Below, in pieces: positions 33,999 through 44,206 of a DNA stretch of 64,000 nt. The notes under the pieces are model-generated. The model was given only the letters and a program-made list of their open reading frames with translations. It made no database searches and was not told where the DNA came from. Source of the DNA: Streptomyces sp. NRRL S-337 (GTDB taxonomy: Bacteria > Actinomycetota > Actinomycetes > Streptomycetales > Streptomycetaceae); contig NZ_JOIX01000035.1 of NCBI RefSeq assembly GCF_000720175.1, positions 1-64,000 of the forward strand, read 5' to 3'. How positions within the stretch are numbered: position 1 is the stretch's first letter; the number at the start of each line of letters is the position of its first letter. The translations under genes and the position numbers were made by a program.

Positions 33999-35027
33999 GT
34001 GAACGATGAAGAACTGGGTCGATGTCGGTGCAATGGGGGTGAATTACCCTCAGGTCGGGTATGCGGCGATGCGCTGAGCTACTACCGGCGCATTCTCCGT
34101 GACGGAACGGCGAGCCGCGAGACCGCCCCGCCGTGCCTGCGCGCACTCGGTCTCGTCACCGACGACCCACGGACACCCGGCGTCACCACCCCGGTCCCGC
34201 CCGAGGCCGCGGCGATCGCCGCGCTGCGCCCCATAGAAGAGGCGATCGCCGACCAGCAGCGCACCTACCGCTCCGTCCAGGCCACCCTCTCCGTCTTCAC
34301 CCGGACCTACGACGACGCCAGGAAAGGCGAACAGCCCACGCTCACCGTCCTCAACGGCGCCACGGTCATCAGCAACGCCCTGGAGGCCGCCGTGAGCGGC
34401 TGCCGCGAGGAACTGCTGACCACCCAGCCGGGCGGCGGACGCCCGGAACACCTGCTGAGCGAGGCGCTCGACCGGGACCTGCGGATGCTCGAACGCGGCG
34501 TCCGGCAGCGGACCATCTACCAGCACACCGTCCGCTCGCACGCACCCACGCTGGCCTACATCGAGAAGGTCACCACCGCCGGGGCCGAAGTGCACACCCT
34601 GGTCGAGGTGTTCGAGCGGATGATCATCTGCGACCGGCAGGTGGCCTTCATCCCCACCACCGAGGAGCGCAGCGACAGCGCCCTGCAGATCCGGCACCCC
34701 GCACTGCTGCGCTTCCTCGTCGCGCTCTTCGACAGCGCCTGGTCGCGTTCGGTGCCGGTCGGACCGGGCGGCGTACCGGCCCGCTCCCCGCTGATCACCT
34801 CCGACGTCCAGCGGGCCATCCTGCATGCCGTGGTGTCCGGCGAGACCGACGACTCCATCGCCCGGCGGATGGGCATGAGCCGCCGCAGCGTCGCCAAGCA
34901 CATCAGCCGGGTCTCCCAGCAGCTGGGCAGCAACAGCCGTGCCCAGCTCGGCTATCTGCTGGCCACCTCCGGCCTGCTGTGGCTGCCGGAGCCGCCCGGC
35001 GGCCCTCCGCCGGAACGGACCTTCTGA
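33999..35027 (+). CDS. LuxR-type regulator with TTA codon (bldA-dependent candidate)
   Basis: About 342 residues. The C-terminal LuxR-like HTH is clear (ITSDVQRAILHAVVSGETDDS with MGMSRRSVAKHISRV, about 270-320). The N-terminal 50 residues (YYRRILRDGTASRETAPPCL) look like the winged-helix start of TrmB-like Streptomyces regulators, followed by a large helical domain. The only ATG/GTG start in frame is GTG 33999. With it, codon 16 (34044-34046) is TTA, the leucine codon decoded by bldA tRNA, which often places cluster regulators under developmental control. The ribosome site is weak. It is probably a second pathway-specific regulator. Confidence 0.75.
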   Translation: MNDEELGRCRCNGGELPSGRVCGDALSYYRRILRDGTASRETAPPCLRALGLVTDDPRTPGVTTPVPPEAAAIAALRPIEEAIADQQRTYRSVQATLSVFTRTYDDARKGEQPTLTVLNGATVISNALEAAVSGCREELLTTQPGGGRPEHLLSEALDRDLRMLERGVRQRTIYQHTVRSHAPTLAYIEKVTTAGAEVHTLVEVFERMIICDRQVAFIPTTEERSDSALQIRHPALLRFLVALFDSAWSRSVPVGPGGVPARSPLITSDVQRAILHAVVSGETDDSIARRMGMSRRSVAKHISRVSQQLGSNSRAQLGYLLATSGLLWLPEPPGGPPPERTF

Positions 35028-35069
35028 CCGGCCCGGACGCGGACCGGACGGGCGCACCGGACGGCGTCC

Positions 35070-36149
35070 TCACCGGGTCGCGTCCGACCTGTTCTCCTGC
35101 AACTCCACGGCCTCGTACAGCGCCTTGATGTTGCCGCTGCCGAACGTCCGGGCGCCGAGCCGCTCGATGACCTCGAAGAACAGCGTTCCGCGCGGGTGCC
35201 CGGACCGGGTGAAGATCTGCAGCAGCTGGCCGTCCTGGTCCTGGTCGGCCAGCACGTTCAGGTCCCGCAGCTCGTCGACGGAGTGCCGGGAGAGCGTCAG
35301 CCGGCCCGGGATCAGGTCGTAGTAGGTGCCGGGGGTGTCCAGGAAGCCGATGCCGCGCGCCGCCAGCAGCCCCACCGAGCGCACGATGTCGTCCGACGCG
35401 AACGCGACGTGCTGCACGCCCGCGCCGCCGTGGGAGGCGAGGAACCGGTCGATCTGGCCCGGTGCGCGGCCGGTGTCCGGCTCGATCAGCGTCAGCGTGA
35501 CGGTCCCGGCGTCGTTCTGCACCACGATCGAGTCCATCGCCTGCGCGCCGACGACGATGCGCTCGCTGAACACCGCGGCGAAGCCCAGCGCCCGTTCGTA
35601 GTACTCGACGGTCGGTCCCAGCCGCCCCGGCTCCAGACACACCGCCAGGTGGTCGATCCCGTGCAGCCCGGTGGCCGCCGGGCCGGGCGCACCGGCCGCC
35701 GGTCCCGGCCGCTGCACGAAGGTGTGCACCACGTCCCCGAAGCCGGCGATCGAGGCGGTGACCACCCCGTCCCGCTCGGCCGGCCCGGCCACCGGTTCGG
35801 CGCCCCGCCGCACCGCCTCGGCGAACGTGGCCGCCGCGTCCGGGGTCCCGAGCGCGATGTCCCGGATCCCGTCACCGTGACGCGCGACGTACCGGGCGGC
35901 CGGATGCCCGGCGTCCCGCGCGGCGGTCAGCACCAGCCGGATGCCGCCAGCACCCACCGCCACGGTACGGACCCCGTCCCCCGGGACACCGGATGCGCCG
36001 AAGACACCGGGGGACCGGTCCAGGACGCCGAAGCCGTAGCACGCGGTGAACGGCTCCGCGGCGGCCGCCAGGTCCGCGACCGCGAACCCGAGGTGATCGA
36101 GACGGAGTTGGCGGAGCGGTCCGGCGGGGACCGGGGTCATCGCAGACAT
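35070..36149 (-). CDS. hmaS: 4-hydroxymandelate synthase, copy 2
   Basis: 359 residues. Iron ligands: His in GIDHLAVCL, His in GVQHVAFAS, Glu in FFEVIERLG. The LTLIEPD segment replaces the NEP of HPPDs and the C-terminus reads FGSGNIKALYEAVEL, as in glycopeptide-cluster hydroxymandelate synthases, to which this copy looks closer than copy 1. It lies 6 bp downstream of the MbtH gene at the end of an NRPS-mbtH-hmaS operon. No hydroxymandelate oxidase or HpgT is near, so it depends on the operon at 8-12 kb for Hpg synthesis. Confidence 0.88.
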   Translation of the reverse strand: MSAMTPVPAGPLRQLRLDHLGFAVADLAAAAEPFTACYGFGVLDRSPGVFGASGVPGDGVRTVAVGAGGIRLVLTAARDAGHPAARYVARHGDGIRDIALGTPDAAATFAEAVRRGAEPVAGPAERDGVVTASIAGFGDVVHTFVQRPGPAAGAPGPAATGLHGIDHLAVCLEPGRLGPTVEYYERALGFAAVFSERIVVGAQAMDSIVVQNDAGTVTLTLIEPDTGRAPGQIDRFLASHGGAGVQHVAFASDDIVRSVGLLAARGIGFLDTPGTYYDLIPGRLTLSRHSVDELRDLNVLADQDQDGQLLQIFTRSGHPRGTLFFEVIERLGARTFGSGNIKALYEAVELQENRSDATR

Positions 36150-36155
36150 CCCGGG

Positions 36156-36380
36156 TCAGCCCCTGCCGTCCTGCGCCGCGGCCATCGCCGCCACCAGGGA
36201 GGCCGGCCGCAGATCCGTCCAGTGCTCCTCGATGTACGCGGTGCACTCCGCCCGCCCGCGGTCGTCCAGCCGCACCTCCCAGCCCGGCGGGACCTCGGCG
36301 AACGCCGGCCACAGGGAGTACTGGCCCTCGGCGTTGACCAGGACCTTGAACGTACCGTCCGTGTCGTCGAAGGGATTCAT
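36156..36380 (-). CDS. MbtH-like NRPS accessory protein
   Basis: 74 residues, the usual size. It has the family's diagnostic residues: MNPFDD, the [24 protein letters not shown] core (N-E-x-Q-x-S-L-W-P), PPGWEV, and a C-terminal [14 protein letters not shown]. MbtH proteins bind adenylation domains and are often needed for their solubility and activity, particularly for Hpg- and Tyr-type domains. The start codon overlaps the stop of the upstream NRPS (ATGA). Confidence 0.95.
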   Translation of the reverse strand: MNPFDDTDGTFKVLVNAEGQYSLWPAFAEVPPGWEVRLDDRGRAECTAYIEEHWTDLRPASLVAAMAAAQDGRG

Positions 36381-39300
36381 GACGATGACCTTTCAGGAGG
36401 ATCGAGGGGGAGTGCGCCCAGCCGCCGGTCGGGATCGGCGGCCACCTCGCGCAGCAGCCGGACGTAACGGTCCGCAAGCCGCTGCACGGTGGCACGGTCG
36501 AACAACTCGGTCGCGTATTCCAGGCTGACGTCCAGCGCCCCCGGCGCGCCGTCCGGCGCCGTACGGCTGACCAGGTCGAAGGCCAGGTCGAAGCGGGCCG
36601 CGCCGGAGCCGGCCAGCCGCCACTCATGGGCGGTGCCGTCCAGCACCAGCGCCGACCCGGCGGTGTTCAGCAGCCCGAACGCGATCTGGAACACCGGGTG
36701 GTGGGCCAGGCTCCGCGGCGGGTTGACCGCCTCCACCAGCAGGTCGAACGGGACGTCCTGATGGGCGTAGGCCGGGATCCACGCCTGCCGCACCCGGTGC
36801 AGCAGCTCGCCGAACGGCGGATCGCCGGAGGTGTCGGTGCGCAGCACGACGGTGTTCACGAAGAAGCCCACGAGATCGTCCAGCGCCTCGTCGGCGCGGC
36901 CCGCGGTCGGGGTCCCCACCACGATGTCCTCACCGCCGCCCAGCCGGGTCAGCAGCCCGGCCAGCGCGGCCTGCAGCACCACGAACAGCGTGCAGCCGCT
37001 GGTCCGGGCCAGCTCGTCCAGCGCCCGGCGCAACTCCGCGGGGATCACGAACTCCACCACGTCGCCCGCGCCGCCGGCCACCTCCGGGCGCGGACGGTCA
37101 CCGGGCAGCGGCGTGCACTGCGGGATCCCGGCCAGCGCGGCACGCCAGTGGCCCAGCGCCCGCGCGAGCGGACTGTCCGGGTCCGCGCGGTCGCCGAGGA
37201 CCCGGCGCTGCCAGGCGGCGTAGTCGCGGTACTGGACCGGCAGCGGGGGAAAATCGGGTGCCGTGCCCGCGCGCCGGGCGGCGTACGCCCGGGACAGGTC
37301 GCGGAAGAACGGGGTGAAGGACCAGCCGTCGGCGGCGATGTGGTGCAACACCACCAGCAGCACGTTCTCCTCGCCGGTGCGGAACAGCGCCAGCCGCAGC
37401 GGCAGCTCGCATTCCAGGTCGAACGGGGCGCGGACGGCGCGGGACAGCAGCCCTTCCACCTCGGCCGGCCGGCAGTCGGTGACGGTCAGTCCGGGCCGGG
37501 CGTCGGCCGGGTCGAGGACCACCTGGTGGGAGGTCTCCCCGTCGGCGGGGAAGACCGTCCGCAGGCTTTCGTGACGAGCCGTCACATCGGCCAGCGCGGC
37601 ACGCAGCGCGTCGGTGTCGACCGGGCCGGGCAGCCGGAGGACCAGCGGGATGTGGTAGCCCGGATCGGCGTCCCCCATCAGCTGGTAGAGCAGCCACAAC
37701 CGCCGCTGCGCGTGCGACAGTTCGGCCCGGCCCTCGCGCGGCCCGGGCACCAGCGGGACGCGGGCCGCCGGGCCGGCCTGCTTGCGCTGCTCCAGCCGGG
37801 CCGCCAGCCCGGCGACCGTCGGCGCCGCGAACAGGTCCTCCAGGCCCGGCCGGACGCCGAGCGCGGCGCCGATGCCCGCCGCCGCGCGGGTCGCGGTCAG
37901 CGAGTGCCCGCCCAGCGCGAAGAAGCTGTCGTCGATGCCGACCCGGTCCACGCCCAGCACGTCCGCGAAGACCCGGCACAACAGCCGCTCGGTCTCGTTG
38001 CGCGGGGCCCGCCCGGCACCCTCGAACACCGGCGCCGGCAGCGCCCGCACATCCAGCTTGCCGTTGTTGGTCAGCGGCAGCCGGTCCACCACCACACAGG
38101 CGGCGGGGACCATGTGGCCGGGCAGGGCCAGCCGCAGAGCGTCCAGCAGCCGGGCCGGCCAGTCCTCCCCGACGGTCGCGGCGGTGGCCGGCGCGGCCGG
38201 GACGACGTACCCGACCAGGTTCTTGCCGCCGTGGTGGTCGGGCAGCGGAACGACCGCCGCCCGGGCGACGTCGTCCCGGCGGGTCAGCTGGTGTTCGATC
38301 TCCCCGAGCTCGATGCGGAAACCGCGCAGCTTGATCTGGTTGTCCTCGCGGCCGAAGTACTCCAGCAGCCCGTCCGCGCGGTACCGCACCAGATCGCCGG
38401 TGCGGTACATCCGGCTGCCGTCCCGCGCGAACGGATCCGCCACGAACCGGCCGGCGGTCAGCTCCGGCCGCCCCCAGTAGCCACGGGCCACGCCCCGCCC
38501 GGCAAGATAGAGCTCGCCCACCTCGCCCGGGCCGACCGGCCGCAGCTGCTCGTCCAGCACATGGGTGCGCACACCGGCCAGCGCCGAGCCGATCGGGACC
38601 GGCCCGTCGCCCACCTCCGTGACCAGGTGCCGGGTGGCGAAGACGGTCACCTCGGTCGGCCCGTACACATTGACCACCGACCCCGGCCCGGAGCCCGCCA
38701 GCGTCCGCGCGACCGCGCTGGGCGAGGCCACCTCGCCGCCCATCCACACCTGGCAGCCGTGCCCGAAGGCGTCCGGGGACTCCTCCGTCATCAGGTTGAA
38801 CATCGACGGGGTGATGAACGTGGAGGTGATCCGCTCCGCGGCGAGGGTCCGCACCAGCGTGGCCGGATCCAGCCGCCCCGGCGGCGCGACGACCACGGTC
38901 CCGCCGCGCAGCAGCGGCACCAGGATCTGGTACACCGACGCGTCGAACTCCAGCGGCGATTGCAGCAGCACCCGCGCGTCGATACCGGCCCAGCAGTCGT
39001 CGGCCGCGAACTCCACCACGTCCCGGTGGCTGATGGCCACGCCCTTCGGGCGGCCGGTCGAGCCCGAGGTGTGGATGACGTAGGCGAGTTGCTGCGGCAG
39101 CACGGGCGGCGGCGGAGCCACGGCGTCCACCGGCGCGCGGTCCAGCAGCTCCCCGACGACCCGGACCGCCACCCCGGCGAGCGCGCCGGTGGGGTCCTCG
39201 GCGCAGCTCGCCCGCAGCGCCGCGGCCCGCTCCGCGGTGTCCACCAGCACCAGGTGGGTACCGCACTCACCGAGCACCGTCCGCAGCCGGGCGGCGGGGG

Positions 39301-39571
39301 AGCGGACGTCCAGCGGGGCGTAGGCGCCGCCGGCCTTCAGCGTGCCGAGCAGGGCGACCACGACGTCCGGGCCGCGCTCCATCAGGATGCCGATGCGGTC
39401 CTCCGGCCGGACGCCGCAGCCGGCCAGGGCACGGGCGAGGGCATCACTGCGTTCGTCGAGCGCGCCGTAGGACAGCGCGGCACCGCCGCCGTGCCCGACC
39501 GCGGGCGCGTCCTTCTTCTCGCCCACCCGGGCGGCGAATACCGATGTGATGGTGCTCGGCGCTTCCGGCAA
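36377..39571 (-). CDS. NRPS, domains A-T-C
   Basis: About 1064 residues from a TTG with AAAGGGGA 6 nt upstream; the frame stays open 27 codons further. Adenylation about 1-500 (A3 [11 protein letters not shown] near 166, A5 [14 protein letters not shown]7 YRTGD, A10 NGKLDV); carrier Ser in [13 protein letters not shown] near 555; condensation about 610-1050 with [14 protein letters not shown] and the intact HHIAADGWS near 742. The specificity positions read D-A-Y-F-W-G-V-V-F-K by my alignment, without a charged residue, suggesting an aliphatic or other hydrophobic amino acid; this is uncertain. Having no upstream C domain, it looks like an initiation module whose C domain acts on a downstream protein. 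Confidence 0.88.
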   Translation of the reverse strand: MPEAPSTITSVFAARVGEKKDAPAVGHGGGAALSYGALDERSDALARALAGCGVRPEDRIGILMERGPDVVVALLGTLKAGGAYAPLDVRSPAARLRTVLGECGTHLVLVDTAERAAALRASCAEDPTGALAGVAVRVVGELLDRAPVDAVAPPPPVLPQQLAYVIHTSGSTGRPKGVAISHRDVVEFAADDCWAGIDARVLLQSPLEFDASVYQILVPLLRGGTVVVAPPGRLDPATLVRTLAAERITSTFITPSMFNLMTEESPDAFGHGCQVWMGGEVASPSAVARTLAGSGPGSVVNVYGPTEVTVFATRHLVTEVGDGPVPIGSALAGVRTHVLDEQLRPVGPGEVGELYLAGRGVARGYWGRPELTAGRFVADPFARDGSRMYRTGDLVRYRADGLLEYFGREDNQIKLRGFRIELGEIEHQLTRRDDVARAAVVPLPDHHGGKNLVGYVVPAAPATAATVGEDWPARLLDALRLALPGHMVPAACVVVDRLPLTNNGKLDVRALPAPVFEGAGRAPRNETERLLCRVFADVLGVDRVGIDDSFFALGGHSLTATRAAAGIGAALGVRPGLEDLFAAPTVAGLAARLEQRKQAGPAARVPLVPGPREGRAELSHAQRRLWLLYQLMGDADPGYHIPLVLRLPGPVDTDALRAALADVTARHESLRTVFPADGETSHQVVLDPADARPGLTVTDCRPAEVEGLLSRAVRAPFDLECELPLRLALFRTGEENVLLVVLHHIAADGWSFTPFFRDLSRAYAARRAGTAPDFPPLPVQYRDYAAWQRRVLGDRADPDSPLARALGHWRAALAGIPQCTPLPGDRPRPEVAGGAGDVVEFVIPAELRRALDELARTSGCTLFVVLQAALAGLLTRLGGGEDIVVGTPTAGRADEALDDLVGFFVNTVVLRTDTSGDPPFGELLHRVRQAWIPAYAHQDVPFDLLVEAVNPPRSLAHHPVFQIAFGLLNTAGSALVLDGTAHEWRLAGSGAARFDLAFDLVSRTAPDGAPGALDVSLEYATELFDRATVQRLADRYVRLLREVAADPDRRLGALPLDPPERSSS

Positions 39572-39689
39572 GCCGAATCCCCTTTCGGCACGGATGAGTT
39601 GGCCCGGATCTGCATTCGGCTTCCACCGCGGTCCGGCGACGGCGCTCGGCAACGTAGGTCGGTGCCGGAAGGGGTGTCAAGGAACCCGC

Positions 39690-39711
39690 GGTGTCCCGCC
39701 GGCGGGACACC
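39690..39711. promoter_or_regulatory. 22-bp perfect palindrome between the two large NRPS genes
   Basis: GGTGTCCCGCC is followed directly by its reverse complement GGCGGGACACC in the divergent promoter region. The centre contains CGCCGGCG, identical to the core of the CTCGCCGGCGAG site reported for LmbU. It is a strong operator candidate for the LmbU-like regulator. Confidence 0.65.
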
Positions 39712-39820
39712 GGACCTTGCTTGTGCGGATTCCCCGCGGCCGGTTGAATGACCGCCGCATCGCCTTTCCGCACATTCCTTTTGCAATTCCGGAAGAGCGC
39801 AATGGGATGAGGTCTTCCCG

Positions 39821-42800
39821 ATGACACTGGACGGCACCGGCGCCGCACCGCACGGTCCGCGCGGCGCTCGCGAGGAGATCCTCCGGGGTCTGTTCGCCGA
39901 GATCCTCGACGCCCCCGACATCACGGCCGACGACAACTTCTTCGCGCGCGGCGGGACCTCGATGCTCGCCGTCCGGCTGATCAACCGGATCCGGACGGTG
40001 CTCGGCGTCAAGATCGGGGTGCGGGCGCTGTTCGGCGCCCAGACGGTCGCCAAGCTCGCCGCCCACCTCGCCGCCGACGACCCCGTGCACCCTCCCGCGA
40101 CCCGGGTGACGCCCCGCCCGGACTCCGTACCGCTCTCCTCCGGCCAGCGCGGACTGTGGTTCCTCGACCGCCTCGCCGGTCCCGGCGCCACCTACAACAT
40201 CCCGGTCGTCACCCGGATCACCGGCACCCTCGACGACCGCGCACTGGCCGCCGCACTCGGCGACGTCGTCACCCGCCACGAGGCACTGCGCACCCTCTAC
40301 GGCGAGCGGGACGGCGAGCCGACCCAGCGGGTACTGCCCGCCGACGAGGTGCGCATCGACCTGCCGTTGACCGACCGCACCCCGGACACCCTGCCCGCCG
40401 CGGTGGCCGCCGCGAGCGCCCATGTCTTCGACCTCACCGCCGAAATCCCGCTGCACGCCGAGCTGCTGCGGACCGCGCCGGACCGGTGGGTGCTGGTCCT
40501 CGCGCTGCACCACATCGCCTGCGACGGCTGGTCGGTGAGCCGGCTCGGCCGTGACCTGTCCGCCGCGTACGCCGCCCGGCTGCACGGCCGGGCCCCCGAC
40601 TGGCAGCCACTGCCCGTCCAGTACGCCGACTTCGCGCTGTGGCAGCGCGCCACGCTCGACGAGGAGTCCGTGCCCGGCTCCCCGGTCGCCCGCGGACTGG
40701 CCCACTGGCGCACCGCCCTGCGCGACCTGCCCGAGGAACTGCCGCTGCCCGCCGACCGCCCCCGCCCGGACAGGCCCGGCACCGCCCACGGCACCCTGCG
40801 CCTCCCCGTCGACGCCGCCACCCGCGCCGGCATCCGGCACCTCGCCCGCACCGGCCACGCCACCGAACTCATGGTGGCCCAGGCCGCGTTGGCCGCCCTG
40901 CTGACCCGGATGGGCGCGGGCACCGACATCCCGCTGGGCACCGTCGTGTCCGGCCGCACCGACGAGACCCTCGACGAACTGATCGGCTTCTTCGTCAACA
41001 CGCTGGTGCTGCGCACCGACACCTCCGGCGACCCCACCTTCGACGACCTGCTGGCCCGGGTACGGGACACCGACCTCGCGGCCTTCAGCCACCAGGACCT
41101 GCCCTTCGACCGGCTCGTCGAGGAACTCCAGCCACCCCGCTCGCTCTCCCGGCACCCGCTGTTCCAGGTGGTGCTCTCCTGGGCGTACGGCGGCGACCTC
41201 GGGCTGGAACTGGCCGGCGCGACCTGCGTCACGGACCGCGCGCAGGCCCAGGGCGCCAAGTTCGACCTGGAGTTCGCCTTCGACGAGCGGCCCGACCAGG
41301 ACCTGCTGGAACTCTCCCTCACCTACAGCACCGCCCTCTTCGACGAGCCCACCGCCCAGACCCTGGGCGAGCGGCTGCTCCGGCTGCTCGACCGGGCCGC
41401 GGCCGATCCGCAGGCGCACATCGGCGCCCTCGACCTGCTCTCCGCCACCGAACACGAGCAGCTCGCCCGCGACTGGCAGGGCACCGTCCGGCCGTCCGCA
41501 CCCGGCACCGTCGTCGAGGCCTTCGACGCCCGGGCCGCCGCCGCACCCGACGCCCCCGCCGTGGTCCACGGCGACACCGCCCTGACCTACGCCGAACTCG
41601 CCCGCCGGGCCGAGCAGTTGGCGCGGGAACTGATCCGTTCCGGAGTGACCCCCGACACCGCCGTCCCGCTGCTCATGGAGCGGTCGGCCGACCTCTTGGT
41701 GGCCCAGCTCGCCGTCCTCAAGGCCGGCGCCGCCTACCTGCCGCTGCACCCCGCCCACCCGGAAGCCCGCCTCCGGGCGGCCCTGGCGGAGGCCGGCAGC
41801 CCGGTGCTTCTCGCGGACCCCGCGCACCGGGAGCACCCGGCGGCCACCGGGCACACCGTCCTGACCCCCGGCGCCCGCCCCACCACGGACCGCGGCCGGC
41901 CCGCCGCACCGCCCGCCGTCCACCCCGACCACCTCGCCTACGTGATGTACACCTCCGGCTCGACCGGCGAGCCGAAGGGCATCGGCACCACCCACCAGGG
42001 CGTCCTCGACCTGGCCCGCGACTCCTGCTGGGGCCTCGGCCCCGGCGACCGGGTGCTCTTCCACGCCCCGCACGCCTTCGACGCCTCCACCTACGAGATC
42101 TGGGTGACGCTGCTGAACGGCGGCTGCGTGGTCGTCGCACCCCCGGGCGCACCCGACGGCCCGGCCCTGACCCGGCTGATCACCCGGCACCAGATCACCC
42201 ACGTCCATCTGACCGCCGGGCTGTTCCGCACCGTTGCCGAGGACCACGCGCACTGCTTCGCACCCGTCCGCGAGGTGCTGACCGGCGGCGACGCGGTGTC
42301 CGGACCGGCCGTCGCCCGGGTCCTGGCCGCCTGCCCCGACACCGCCGTCCGCGCCCTGTACGGCCCGACCGAGACCACCCTGTGCGTCACCCAGACGTCC
42401 TGGCACCCCGGCGAACGCGCCGACGGCACCGTCCCGTTGGGCCGCCCGATGGACAACACCCGGGCCCACGTCCTGGACGAGGCGCTCCGCCCGGTCCCCG
42501 CCGGCGTCGTGGGCGAGCTCTACCTGGCCGGCGCGGGCCTGGCCCGCGGCTACACCGGCCGCGCCGCACTGACCGCCGAACGCTTCGTGGCCTGCCCCTA
42601 CGGCGCCCCCGGCGAGCGGATGTACCGCACCGGTGACCTCGTCCGCCGGGACACCCGCGGCCGGCTGTTCTTCCTCGGCCGCGCCGACGACCAGGTCAAG
42701 ATCCGCGGCTACCGGATCGAACCGGCCGAGGTCGAGACGGCGCTCGCCGCCCTGCCCGGCGTCCGCCAGGCCACCGTCACCGTCCGCACCGACCCCGCCG

Positions 42801-44044
42801 GCGAGAAACTGCTGGCCGGCTACGTCGTGCCCGAACCGGACGGCCCCGCCCCCGACCCCGCCGCCCTCCGCGCCCAACTGGCCGCCCGGCTGCCCGACTA
42901 CATGGTGCCCGCCGCGCTCCTCACCCTGGACGCCCTCCCGCTGACGCCCAACGGCAAACTCGACCGCCGTGCGCTGCCCGCCCCGCGGTTCGCCGCGGCC
43001 CCGCACGGCCGGGCCCCGCGCGGCCCCCGCGAGGTCGTACTGTGCCGCCTCTTCGGGGAGGTCCTCGGCCTGCCCCCGGTCGGCATCGACGACGGCTTCT
43101 TCGAACTCGGCGGGCACTCCCTGCTCGCCACCCGCCTGGTCCACCGGATCCGCTCGGTGCTCGGCGTGGAACTCGGCGTCCAGGACCTCTTCCGGGCCCC
43201 GACCGTGGCCGGGCTGAGCGCCCTCGCGGCCGCCGGCAGCACCGGAACCGAGCTCGGCGAGGTACTCACCCTCCGCGCCGACGGCGACCTCCCCCCGGTC
43301 TTCCTGATCCCCGCCGCCAACGGCCTGAGCTGGGCCTACGCCCCCCTGCTGCGGCACGTCCCGGCCGGCCACCCGGTGCACGCCCTCCAGGACCCCCGGC
43401 TCACCGACGGCAACCCCGGCCCGCGCACCGTCGCCGACCTCGCGACCGGCTACCTCGCCCGGATCCGCGCCCTGCGCCCGCACGGACCGTACGTCCTCGC
43501 CGGCTGGTCGTTCGGCGGCACGGTCGCCCAGCAGATCGCCACCGACCTGGCGGCACAGGGCGAACCGCCCGCCTTGCTGGTCCTCCTCGACGCCTACCCC
43601 GGCGATGTCCTCGGCTGGGGCACCACCCTCGACCCGCGCACCCTGCTGCCGCTCGCCCTGGACGGCATCACCGTCGAGGCACCCGACGGCGCCGGCCTGC
43701 CCCCGGCCGCCGCCCTGCACGACGCGCTGCGGACCGCCGGCAGCGCCCTCGGCTCCCTCGACGAACGGACCGTCGGCCGGCTCGTCGAGGTCGCCCGGCA
43801 CAACGTCCGGGCCCTGGCCGAACACCGGCCGGGCCGCTACTCCGGGCCGGTGCTCTGCTTCGACGCGGCAGCCGGCCACCACCCCGCCGGCCCCGCCTCG
43901 GAGACCTGGCAGCCGCTCCTCGACGGCCGGGTGGACACCGTCGCCGTCCGCGCCGACCACACCGGCATCGTCACCGCCGCGGCCATGCCCGAGGTCGGCC
44001 CGGTCGTCGAGGCCGCCCTCAAGGCGGCGGCCCCACCGGCCTGA
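39821..44044 (+). CDS. NRPS, domains T-C-A(Hpg)-T-TE
   Basis: 1407 residues, ATG with a GATGAGG site. Order: carrier about 20-90 (Ser47 in [11 protein letters not shown], a variant but with the Ser); condensation about 105-540 ([20 protein letters not shown] near 230); adenylation about 560-1060 ([11 protein letters not shown] near 710, [24 protein letters not shown]); carrier near 1096 ([13 protein letters not shown]); thioesterase about 1150-1400 (GWSFGG near 1227, Asp in LLDAYPGD, His in ADHTGIV). The specificity positions read D-A-Y-H-L-G-L-L-C-K, a known Hpg code. The first carrier has no adenylation partner in this protein. It adds Hpg and releases the peptide. Confidence 0.92.
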   Translation: MTLDGTGAAPHGPRGAREEILRGLFAEILDAPDITADDNFFARGGTSMLAVRLINRIRTVLGVKIGVRALFGAQTVAKLAAHLAADDPVHPPATRVTPRPDSVPLSSGQRGLWFLDRLAGPGATYNIPVVTRITGTLDDRALAAALGDVVTRHEALRTLYGERDGEPTQRVLPADEVRIDLPLTDRTPDTLPAAVAAASAHVFDLTAEIPLHAELLRTAPDRWVLVLALHHIACDGWSVSRLGRDLSAAYAARLHGRAPDWQPLPVQYADFALWQRATLDEESVPGSPVARGLAHWRTALRDLPEELPLPADRPRPDRPGTAHGTLRLPVDAATRAGIRHLARTGHATELMVAQAALAALLTRMGAGTDIPLGTVVSGRTDETLDELIGFFVNTLVLRTDTSGDPTFDDLLARVRDTDLAAFSHQDLPFDRLVEELQPPRSLSRHPLFQVVLSWAYGGDLGLELAGATCVTDRAQAQGAKFDLEFAFDERPDQDLLELSLTYSTALFDEPTAQTLGERLLRLLDRAAADPQAHIGALDLLSATEHEQLARDWQGTVRPSAPGTVVEAFDARAAAAPDAPAVVHGDTALTYAELARRAEQLARELIRSGVTPDTAVPLLMERSADLLVAQLAVLKAGAAYLPLHPAHPEARLRAALAEAGSPVLLADPAHREHPAATGHTVLTPGARPTTDRGRPAAPPAVHPDHLAYVMYTSGSTGEPKGIGTTHQGVLDLARDSCWGLGPGDRVLFHAPHAFDASTYEIWVTLLNGGCVVVAPPGAPDGPALTRLITRHQITHVHLTAGLFRTVAEDHAHCFAPVREVLTGGDAVSGPAVARVLAACPDTAVRALYGPTETTLCVTQTSWHPGERADGTVPLGRPMDNTRAHVLDEALRPVPAGVVGELYLAGAGLARGYTGRAALTAERFVACPYGAPGERMYRTGDLVRRDTRGRLFFLGRADDQVKIRGYRIEPAEVETALAALPGVRQATVTVRTDPAGEKLLAGYVVPEPDGPAPDPAALRAQLAARLPDYMVPAALLTLDALPLTPNGKLDRRALPAPRFAAAPHGRAPRGPREVVLCRLFGEVLGLPPVGIDDGFFELGGHSLLATRLVHRIRSVLGVELGVQDLFRAPTVAGLSALAAAGSTGTELGEVLTLRADGDLPPVFLIPAANGLSWAYAPLLRHVPAGHPVHALQDPRLTDGNPGPRTVADLATGYLARIRALRPHGPYVLAGWSFGGTVAQQIATDLAAQGEPPALLVLLDAYPGDVLGWGTTLDPRTLLPLALDGITVEAPDGAGLPPAAALHDALRTAGSALGSLDERTVGRLVEVARHNVRALAEHRPGRYSGPVLCFDAAAGHHPAGPASETWQPLLDGRVDTVAVRADHTGIVTAAAMPEVGPVVEAALKAAAPPA

Positions 44045-44077
44045 CCCGTGCCCCGCCCATCCGCCGCAAGGAGGAGC

Positions 44078-44206
44078 ATGTCCCGCCGCCGACGCCCCAC
44101 GGAGACCGGACCGCGGAAACACCCCGGCAATACCGCCGCCATGCCGCCCAACTACCGTTTCCACCAAGGAAATCCGGCCCGCACAAAGGCGGTGACAGGC
44201 CCGTGA
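44078..44206 (+). CDS. Unrecognised 42-residue basic ORF coupled to mtnAB
   Basis: An ATG with a near-perfect AAGGAGGAGC site opens 42 codons (beginning MSRRRRPTETGPRKHPGN) and its TGA overlaps the GTG of the next gene (GTGA). The peptide is Arg/Pro/Gly-rich and matches nothing I know. It could be a translated leader that couples translation from the NRPS transcript into mtnAB, a small protein, or chance. The ribosome site and the 4-nt overlap are the evidence. Confidence 0.45.
   Translation: MSRRRRPTETGPRKHPGNTAAMPPNYRFHQGNPARTKAVTGP

Noticed and set aside
36626..39751. A 1041-codon open frame on the plus strand
   Set aside because: Antisense shadow of the A-T-C NRPS, whose motifs are all in the minus-strand frame.
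39677..44167. A 1496-codon open frame on the minus strand
   Set aside because: It is antisense to the T-C-A-T-TE NRPS. High GC makes opposite frames stay open; its translation is Gly/Val/Gln-rich without domains.
44045..44202. SAM-sensing riboswitch before the methionine-salvage genes
   Set aside because: I looked for SAM-I, SAM-II and SAM-IV core motifs and saw none; a covariance-model search would be decisive.
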